Below are positions 58,096 through 64,000 of a stretch of DNA of 64,000 nt, one piece after another. The translations under genes and the position numbers were made by a program. Positions within the stretch are counted from its first letter, which is position 1; each line of letters starts with the position of its first letter. Under the pieces are notes generated by a model, which did no database searches, was not told the DNA's origin, and worked only from the letters and a program-made list of their open reading frames with translations. The DNA comes from Vibrio lentus (GTDB lineage Bacteria; Pseudomonadota; Gammaproteobacteria; Enterobacterales; Vibrionaceae): positions 1-64,000 of the forward strand of contig NZ_MCZK01000121.1 in NCBI RefSeq assembly GCF_002875945.1, read 5' to 3'.

Positions 58096-58220
58096 ATGAG
58101 TTCGAATCAAATCAAAGATGTCGTGTTTGATGTGATGGCACTGTTGTGTCCGCTTAACTTGGCATATTAAAACCCCTGCCTGAGATCTACCAAGTCCTGG
58201 GTGTCAATTTGAAACAGTGA
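58096..58220 (+). pseudogene. Possible remnant of a HAD-type phosphatase gene
   Basis: ATG 58096 follows GAGGAG and reads 24 codons (IKDVVFDVMALL, like HAD motif I) to a stop at 58170. A second frame then reads LPEIYQVLGVNLKQ and a stop at 58220, like the tail of such enzymes. Together they suggest a gene with its middle deleted. Short and speculative. It accounts for most of the gap between the pilin and 58260 genes. Confidence 0.3.
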
Positions 58221-58259
58221 CACTCAATCGAATCATGTCTTCGTTTGAGGATATAGAAA

Positions 58260-59099
58260 ATGAAAAGATACCCATCTAAGTCAATCGTCACCCTCTCGAC
58301 TTTAGCAATATCGATACTGGTTTTAGTGGTGGCTGCCGTGCTTCAAATTTGTGGTGATCAAGCATGTGATGATTGCTACGAATCAGACAAAGGACAGTTC
58401 AAGTATGTGCTTTACGATGGGACGTCGCCCTCCGTTATTCCAAGTATCCATAATACCTTATTGATTAATCGCACTCCCTTAATGAAAACGTTCGAGCTTG
58501 ATTCTATGCCGCCAGTCACCGTTAGAGTGTGGCGAAACCAGAAGGCCTATTTAGACGAGCAAGAACGAAGCATCGGGTATCGATATGCGTTTTCTACTGG
58601 GTATATCGAACCTAAGAGTAATGAGATTAGGTTGCTCTATTTTGGTGGTGAAATTCATAAAACCGCTCTACATGAGTTTGTACACTTGCTGACTCTGCAA
58701 GTGAATCCGAATTTTGCAAACAATCCACGGTGGTTGTGGGAAGCTATCGCTATCTATAAGTCTGAAGATTATTGGTTTCACATGAGTAACAGACATGCCA
58801 TCAGTCGCCGTTTCGATGGGTTGGCTCAGGACTTATATAACAAACCGAATAGCACCTCGGCTGTTTATGAGCTTGGTTATACGGTTGGTGAGTTTATTGA
58901 ACGTTCATGGGGAGAAGGGGCGTTTGTTGATCTCATTAAGAGCAATGGGGATCCCTCTCAGCTTACCGACCAGCCAATAGAATTGCTGTTTTTTGATTGG
59001 GAAAAGTTTGTCAAAACCACGTATTTGAGTGGCCCCAAAAGTGAGTATGAAAAAGCCATGGAACGAAATCTATTCGATAGCAGAGACAAGGTGCACTAA
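58260..59099 (+). CDS. Membrane-anchored gluzincin-like metallopeptidase
   Basis: 279 aa. An uncleaved signal anchor or lipoprotein-like N-terminus (about 8-30) is followed by a Cys-rich stretch (CGDQACDDC). HEFVH (His138, Glu139, His142) with a downstream Glu161 in WLWEAIAIY gives the HExxH...E zinc site of gluzincins (peptidase MA-like). No larger peptidase family was recognised. It is alone between two terminators. Confidence 0.85.
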   Translation: MKRYPSKSIVTLSTLAISILVLVVAAVLQICGDQACDDCYESDKGQFKYVLYDGTSPSVIPSIHNTLLINRTPLMKTFELDSMPPVTVRVWRNQKAYLDEQERSIGYRYAFSTGYIEPKSNEIRLLYFGGEIHKTALHEFVHLLTLQVNPNFANNPRWLWEAIAIYKSEDYWFHMSNRHAISRRFDGLAQDLYNKPNSTSAVYELGYTVGEFIERSWGEGAFVDLIKSNGDPSQLTDQPIELLFFDWEKFVKTTYLSGPKSEYEKAMERNLFDSRDKVH

Positions 59100-59102
59100 T
59101 CA

Positions 59103-59142
59103 AAAAAGAGGTGATGTTTTATATGAACATCGCCTCTTTTTC
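59103..59142. terminator. Bidirectional terminator
   Basis: AAAAAGAGGTGATGTT pairs with AACATCGCCTCTTTTT (one mismatch pair) around a short loop. Serves the convergent 58260 and acetyltransferase genes. Confidence 0.88.
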
Positions 59143-59181
59143 TATTTGTTCTTTTAACTAGCTTTATTCTTCTATTTAACT

Positions 59182-59757
59182 TTATTGCTCAGTATTCAAG
59201 TATCGAATCAACTTGGCAGGTGTACCACCGTATAGGCAGTCTGGCGGTACATCGCTGTTGACCACAGAATTAGCAGCGATAACCGAACGAGCCCCAATCG
59301 TCACGCCTTGGTTGATGACGGAGTTGCCGCCAACCCACACATCATCTTCGATTGTTATTGGTAAACAGAAGGTTTCCCATTTACGACGGCTACGATAATC
59401 AAGGGAGTGTGATGGCGTATAGAATTGGACGCTTGGTCCAATTAAAACATTGTTGCCGACTTTGATTCTCGCACCATCTAGCATTACTACGTTCATATTG
59501 ATGAAGGTATCTTCGCCAATCTCGATGGTTTTACCAAACTCACAATGAAAAGGGGGCTGGATTAAACTGCTACTGCCGACTTTCCCAAATAGCTGCTCTT
59601 GCAATGTGTGTTGCTGGTCTGGGGCTTGATGGTTGTTGAAAGCCATTAGCGACTTTCTGGCATTGGAACGCATGGTATCAATTTCTAAGTCTGCACCATC
59701 ATACACTTGCCCAGATAGCATCTTTTCTAGTTCAGTTTTATCGTTTGTATTACTCAT
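59182..59757 (-). CDS. Sugar O-acetyltransferase (maltose/galactoside type)
   Basis: 191 aa, left-handed beta-helix acetyltransferase. N-terminal MAC domain (LEKMLSGQVYDGADLEI), hexapeptide repeats through VGNNVLIGPSVQFYTPSHSL with the catalytic His, WVGGNSVINQGVTIGARSVIAANSVV and the GGTPAKLIR end. It transfers acetyl from acetyl-CoA to a sugar, as LacA and Maa do. Single gene with its own terminator. Confidence 0.93.
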   Translation of the reverse strand: MSNTNDKTELEKMLSGQVYDGADLEIDTMRSNARKSLMAFNNHQAPDQQHTLQEQLFGKVGSSSLIQPPFHCEFGKTIEIGEDTFINMNVVMLDGARIKVGNNVLIGPSVQFYTPSHSLDYRSRRKWETFCLPITIEDDVWVGGNSVINQGVTIGARSVIAANSVVNSDVPPDCLYGGTPAKLIRYLNTEQ

Positions 59758-59823
59758 GCTTACCCACTTTCGAGAGTCTCGGTCTAAATGACGAATACTG
59801 CAAGATTAGCGATTTTTGGACAT

Positions 59824-59854
59824 AAAAAAAGAGAAAAGCGTCAGCCTTTCTCTT
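59824..59854 (-). terminator. Terminator of the adenosine deaminase gene
   Basis: AAGAGAAAAG (59829-59838) pairs with CCTTTCTCTT (59845-59854) with one mismatch; a T run follows on the minus strand. Confidence 0.78.
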
Positions 59855-59923
59855 CCTATTTTGTGCTTTAAGCACTAATGCTAAGTGAGCCCTGCTATTC
59901 AGCAAAAGGCGCGCTTTGCCAAA

Positions 59924-60922
59924 TTAGATTTGCTCAACGAAACCCATTAGGTGTTGTTTCACTTCGTCTGAAGCAAATGCGCTCTCTACAGAGTACTTGT
60001 AGATTTCTACGTAATCTTCTTTTGTTAGACCGAATGTTTCACACACACGCTTCACTTCGTTGGTCATGGTTGTGTTCGACACAGTGCGGTTATCTGTGTT
60101 GATCGTTACAACGATGCCGTCTTTCTTGAATTCAGCAATTGGGTGGTCGCTGAATTTGTGTATACATTTAGTTTGAACGTTACTTGTTGGGCAAGTCTCA
60201 AGTGCAACTTGCTTCTCTTTAACGATGTTGTATGCATCTTCATTACCTTGGATATGAACACCGTGGCCGATACGCTCAGCATCCAACATAGTTACTGCAT
60301 CGTAAACGTTTTGACCATGCCATTGCTCACCAGCGTGCACGGTAATGCGGTAGCCTTTTTCAAGAGCGTATTGCGTGTATTCTGGAAATTCAGCACAGAA
60401 GCCTGGCTTTTCGCCACCTGCGATATCAAACGCAACAACACCTTTACCTAGGTAAGGTTGGCCTGCGTCGATCACGTCTTTGATCGAGTCTTTAGGGAAC
60501 ATACGAAGCACAGACATGATGTAGTTGCCCTTGATGTCGTATTTCTCTTCAGCGCGCTTCATGCCTTTTACTGCACTTGCAATGATCGTATCAAGAGACA
60601 AGCCCTTGTTTACGTGCAGAATCGGTGCAAAACGAACTTCTAGGTACTTAACGTTTTCTAGTGCAGCGTCTTCGTAAAGCTCGAAAGAGATACGTTCAAT
60701 CGCTTCTTCAGTCTGCATTACTTGCAGTGGCAGGCTGAAACAAGCTAGGTACTCATCTAGGTTTTTGCAATCTTCTGGCACCGTTAGAGATTGAACAACC
60801 GCGTCGCGATCTTCAGGTAGTTCGATATTGTACTGTTTTGCTAGGTCAATAATCGTATCTGGGCGAACACTTCCGTCTAGGTGGCAGTGTAAATCAATCT
60901 TAGGTAGTGCTAGAAAATCCAT
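59924..60922 (-). CDS. add: Adenosine deaminase
   Basis: 332-aa zinc enzyme converting adenosine to inosine. [12 protein letters not shown] carries the first two His ligands, TVHAGEQWH the third with the catalytic Glu nearby, and VTINTDN the Asp. Full length for Add. Divergent from a LysR gene 120 bp away, which may regulate it. Confidence 0.96.
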   Translation of the reverse strand: MDFLALPKIDLHCHLDGSVRPDTIIDLAKQYNIELPEDRDAVVQSLTVPEDCKNLDEYLACFSLPLQVMQTEEAIERISFELYEDAALENVKYLEVRFAPILHVNKGLSLDTIIASAVKGMKRAEEKYDIKGNYIMSVLRMFPKDSIKDVIDAGQPYLGKGVVAFDIAGGEKPGFCAEFPEYTQYALEKGYRITVHAGEQWHGQNVYDAVTMLDAERIGHGVHIQGNEDAYNIVKEKQVALETCPTSNVQTKCIHKFSDHPIAEFKKDGIVVTINTDNRTVSNTTMTNEVKRVCETFGLTKEDYVEIYKYSVESAFASDEVKQHLMGFVEQI

Positions 60923-61042
60923 GAGTATTCCTTAATTCTATTATTCTTTGAGTGTGTTAACTCACATGCGCTAAATTTACCAAGACAATGATATGATTTA
61001 AAGTGACAATTAATCATCATTAACCTGAATTTAGGGAATATC

Positions 61043-61978
61043 ATGGTAGATGTTAAAAGCTTACTTAAATGCGATATGAATTTGCTGCTTTGCTTACACG
61101 TTCTGATTGAAGAGCGCAGTGTGAGTAAAACGGCAGAGCGACTGTTCTTGAGCCAGTCTGCGGTAAGTAAACAGCTCACCAAGCTCAGAGCTTTGTTTGA
61201 TGATCCGCTGTTTGAGCGAGAATCCAAAGGGCTATTCCCCACACCCAAAGCACTCGCGTTAGCACCTAAGATCCACCAAATCTTACTGCAGATCGAAAAG
61301 CTGACTGTTCCCGAAGTATTCGATCCTAAAGACAGTGAGCGTACCTTCACTATAGACCTTGTCGAAACCGCCTACACAGCGATCTATCCGCATTTTATGC
61401 CGACAGCGCTTGCCGACGCACCGCATATTACTATCAACAGTTCAACGTGGAGCAGCGACAGCTTCAAGCGCTTACTCAAACGTGAGGTGGATTTTGGCAT
61501 TGGTATTTTCGAGTTGGATGAACGTGCTTCTACCCACGTGCAATGTATCCCTGATGAATTGGATTACGTGGAGCTGTGCTTGGATTATTCGGTGTGTTTG
61601 ATGCGAAATGACCATCCTGCATTGCAAGAAGAGTGGAACCTAGACACCTTCTTGAAGTATCGACACATACAGTTGGTGACGGGCGGAGCGGGTGATTGGC
61701 TATTGATGGAAGTGCTTAATTCCAAGCAGCTTGAAATTAACAAAGCAGCTAACGTGTCAGACATCACCAGTGCCATTAAGCTGTGTAAGCAGAGTGATTT
61801 ACTGATGTGTTACCCATACAACTCGGTACGCGATTATATTGATAGCGGAGAGTTGGTGATGAAACCTGTTCCAGTCGATTTGGTGCCAGGAGGCTTGTTC
61901 TTGCTATGGCATAAATACTTCGATTCAGAGCCGAGCCACAAATGGTTACGCGATCTGATCATTGAACAGACTCGTTAA
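61043..61978 (+). CDS. LysR-family transcriptional regulator
   Basis: 311 aa. Winged helix VSKTAERLFLSQSAVSKQLTKLRALFDDPLFERESKGL at about 26-64, then a two-lobed effector domain. LysR regulators typically control the gene they diverge from, here add; the shared 120-bp region would hold the sites. Effector unknown. Confidence 0.93.
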   Translation: MVDVKSLLKCDMNLLLCLHVLIEERSVSKTAERLFLSQSAVSKQLTKLRALFDDPLFERESKGLFPTPKALALAPKIHQILLQIEKLTVPEVFDPKDSERTFTIDLVETAYTAIYPHFMPTALADAPHITINSSTWSSDSFKRLLKREVDFGIGIFELDERASTHVQCIPDELDYVELCLDYSVCLMRNDHPALQEEWNLDTFLKYRHIQLVTGGAGDWLLMEVLNSKQLEINKAANVSDITSAIKLCKQSDLLMCYPYNSVRDYIDSGELVMKPVPVDLVPGGLFLLWHKYFDSEPSHKWLRDLIIEQTR

Positions 61979-62114
61979 GTTGGATATGTAAGCTATACAA
62001 AGCATTGAAAGATAAGATAAACGTAAATATTTAATAAAAAATCCAGCTTTATTTCGTCTTTTGGAATTAAGCTTCGTCTTATTCTGGGTGCTATTTTTAT
62101 TTGGAAGATGAGAT

Positions 62115-63566
62115 ATGACAATTCCACTGTTACCACAACAAATTATTGAAGACGCGTGTGAGTGGGCGATCATGCACGGCGTCGCGTTTCGTCAGTCAGA
62201 TAATACCGCTAGGCATTGTCCTTTCAGCATTGCGCCAATGACAATGGAGCGCGAGGTTTATGAACACCTGCGTCGCGTCACTCCGCTTATCACTAAGTTG
62301 ATCAGCAACGTATCGGAAGATCATGATTTTTTACAATCATCATTGAGCGATATGGCTCAAGCCGATCCGTTCTTTGGTCGCCTGATGGAGTTGCATCAAC
62401 AAGCTCACGGCAGTGAAGATAAGCGTTTGAACCCCGCCCGTCAGCCATTGTTATTGATGCGAACCGATTTTATGGATGACCGCCAACACGGCGCAAAAGT
62501 GATTGAATTCAATGGTATTGCTGCAGGAATGGCCCCTTTTGGTCAGCGCGCGACAGAATTTCACTCGTTCATGCAAAACCAATGGCCAGAAACGTACAAG
62601 AATTGGTTGGAAGACCAATCTGCAACACCCGCAGAGAACCAAGGTTTAACCCAACTAGCTTATGGTATTGCAACGACCGCAAAGCAAGTTAAAGCGGACT
62701 TCAATGAGCAAGATAAACCGGTTTTCTTGATGGTGGTACAGAAGAACGAAGACAATGTTTATGACCAACATTTACTTGAAGTCGAGTTACAAAAACAGGG
62801 CGTTCGTACAGTTCGCCGTACCTTTGAACAACTAAGCTGTCAGCTTTCAACGGGCGATAACCAACGTCTGTTATTGCAAGATGTTGGCGGTGTTGATGTT
62901 GTGTATCTAAGAGCGGGTTATCAGTATTCAGACTACTGGGCGCCCGAGCTTAATGAGTCAGTTTGCTGCCACACGCTAAGTCAGACGCGTTTGTTCATTG
63001 AACAACACCATGTCGCTGTGAATGCCACCTTCAGCCAACAGCTAGCAACCAGTAAAACCATGCAAATGCTGCTGACCATAATGCCTACTTCAGAATACGC
63101 TCGTTGGGGTTTAACGCTAGAAGAAGCCGAATTGGTGAAGAGTGTTTTAGCCGATATGAAGCCAATCACAAATGAGTCGATTGAATGGTTCAACACGCAA
63201 GCCAATAAGCAAGAATGGGTGCTAAAAAACCAAGGTGAGGGCGGTGGCCACTGTGTATTCGGTGATGATATCAGCGAGCAACTGAGCCAACTTAAGCCAG
63301 AAGAATACGACGCATGGGCACTCATGCAGCGCTTGTACCCACACGAACGTGACGTACCAACCATTGCAGTGCGCGACACGCAGCAAACACTCGTAACAGA
63401 CTTAGTCAGCGAAGTCGGCCTATTTACCGCTTACTATCAAGGTAAGCCAGTTACCGAACTGGACGGTTACGCGGGTTACTTAATCCGCAGTAAGCCTGCG
63501 AGTGAGAATGAAGGCGGGATCCACAGTGGTAAAGGGATTTTGGATTCGTTGGTGTTGATTGGTTAA
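62115..63566 (+). CDS. Eukaryotic-type glutathione synthetase
   Basis: 483 aa. The layout matches eukaryotic GSS rather than bacterial GshB: VVYLRAGYQYSDYW and LSQTRLFIEQHHVAVNATFSQQLATSKTMQMLL in the substrate-binding region, the glycine-rich LKNQGEGGGHCVFG loop, LMQRLYPH, SEVGLFTAYYQG and the end YLIRSKPASENEGGIHSGKG. It should join gamma-glutamylcysteine and glycine using ATP. No gshA lies beside it. The gene stands alone with its own terminator. A related ATP-grasp ligase with another substrate cannot be ruled out. Confidence 0.85.
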   Translation: MTIPLLPQQIIEDACEWAIMHGVAFRQSDNTARHCPFSIAPMTMEREVYEHLRRVTPLITKLISNVSEDHDFLQSSLSDMAQADPFFGRLMELHQQAHGSEDKRLNPARQPLLLMRTDFMDDRQHGAKVIEFNGIAAGMAPFGQRATEFHSFMQNQWPETYKNWLEDQSATPAENQGLTQLAYGIATTAKQVKADFNEQDKPVFLMVVQKNEDNVYDQHLLEVELQKQGVRTVRRTFEQLSCQLSTGDNQRLLLQDVGGVDVVYLRAGYQYSDYWAPELNESVCCHTLSQTRLFIEQHHVAVNATFSQQLATSKTMQMLLTIMPTSEYARWGLTLEEAELVKSVLADMKPITNESIEWFNTQANKQEWVLKNQGEGGGHCVFGDDISEQLSQLKPEEYDAWALMQRLYPHERDVPTIAVRDTQQTLVTDLVSEVGLFTAYYQGKPVTELDGYAGYLIRSKPASENEGGIHSGKGILDSLVLIG

Positions 63567-63596
63567 CTCCTGATTCCGATAAATAGCAGATAAAAG

Positions 63597-63624
63597 AAAG
63601 GCCAATGCGTGAGCGTTGGCCTTT
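63597..63624 (+). terminator. Terminator of the glutathione synthetase-like gene
   Basis: AAAGGCCAATGC pairs with GCGTTGGCCTTT (one G-U pair) with a 4-nt loop. The T run is short (TTTG), so it is weaker than its stem suggests. Confidence 0.75.
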
Positions 63625-63722
63625 GTGGTATTTTCAAAAGTTTCATTATTTGTGTTCTTCAAAATACGATGAATAAATTAGCTCTAGGTTTAAAGCGTAG
63701 GTATTGTTTCAGAGAATATTGC

Positions 63723-64000
63723 CTATTTTACCATTAACAATCTGCGTTGATGTAAACGGTAGATTGTGACTAGATTGGTGGCAATAAATGCGCCTTCGAC
63801 TAAAGAACCGCCGATAGAGCTAAGCCAAATATTGTGGCTAATCCAACAAAGTGAGTTGAACAGAATAAAGGATCTCAGTGTTACGCCTTGTTTGGTAAAT
63901 AATGCCCAAGTGGCAACTGAAGAACCTAAAACGGTTATGAATTCAAAGAAGTGTGTGATGTTAGGTAATGTCATTACCCACATTAAAGCAATGAAAAACC
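63723..64000 (-). CDS. YgjV-like inner-membrane protein, N-terminus cut by window edge
   Basis: The frame is open from base 64000 to the stop at 63723, so at least 92 residues of the C-terminus are visible. Hydrophobic segments include FFEFITVLGSSVATWALF and FILFNSLCWISHNIWL, ending in SLVEGAFIATNLVTIYRL, the pattern of YgjV family proteins. Function unknown. An ATG at 63983 lies inside this frame and is probably not the start. Confidence 0.7.
   Translation of the reverse strand, partial: FFIALMWVMTLPNITHFFEFITVLGSSVATWALFTKQGVTLRSFILFNSLCWISHNIWLSSIGGSLVEGAFIATNLVTIYRLHQRRLLMVK

Noticed and set aside
63723..63983. Complete 86-codon gene starting at 63983
   Set aside because: The frame stays open to the window edge and matches only the C-terminal part of YgjV-like proteins, so it is annotated as partial.

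Overview
The window looks like chromosomal DNA of a marine Vibrio, most likely the V. splendidus clade. The strongest pointers are a chromosomal Qnr protein nearly superimposable on QnrS/QnrVS, a betIBA-choXWV operon beside a CosR-like MarR regulator, an RstAB two-component system, a vibriolysin-type protease and a Vibrio-type aminopeptidase. No rRNA, tRNA, CRISPR array, insertion sequence or prophage was seen. Identifications rest on reading the proteins and on remembered family sequences; no search was run.

Layout. 1-4.0 kb: two secreted metalloproteases (M28 aminopeptidase, cut by the window edge, and an M4 vibriolysin). 4.5-8.4 kb: a small lipoprotein, rstB-rstA, and a divergent lipoprotein with a TACA-N6-TACA direct repeat in front of it. 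8.7-17.5 kb: a nitrogen-compound catabolic cluster with a diaminopropionate ammonia-lyase, an Lrp/AsnC regulator, an EutA-like Asp/Glu racemase-fold protein, an M20 amidohydrolase, a complete TRAP transporter and an M24 (EutD/DoeA-like) hydrolase. It resembles ectoine-utilisation loci but with different enzymes. 17.7-19.9 kb: an LruC/DUF4114 surface protein and a partner lipoprotein. 20.3-28.4 kb: choline uptake and oxidation to glycine betaine (betI, betB, betA, choX, choW, choV) followed by a CosR-like regulator.

28.6-36.6 kb: probably the most interesting block. Two operons (aldehyde dehydrogenase plus membrane protein; iron alcohol dehydrogenase, tiny peptide, Sel1 protein, sulfatase, anaerobic sulfatase maturase) each carry the same 18-bp operator at the same distance from a -35 box. 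A related site precedes a NemR-like TetR gene at the far end. This suggests an electrophile/aldehyde-sensing regulon that takes a sulfate ester to alcohol, aldehyde and acid. 36.8-39.1 kb: qnr, a YjaB-like acetyltransferase and two small genes.

39.2-54.7 kb: carbohydrate region. melR is divergent from melA-melB, and a secreted six-hairpin glycosidase-like gene lies downstream of melB. Then come a large secreted protein of unknown family, a DUF5993/dsbB-like pair, and a set made of PTS EIIBC, KDG kinase, KDPG aldolase, a ManD/RspA-type dehydratase and a GntR regulator. 54.9-64 kb: an M19-fold protein lacking several metal ligands, an AraC regulator, an orphan MSHA-like pilin, a gluzincin-like protein, a sugar acetyltransferase, adenosine deaminase, a LysR regulator, a eukaryotic-type glutathione synthetase and the end of a YgjV-like membrane protein.
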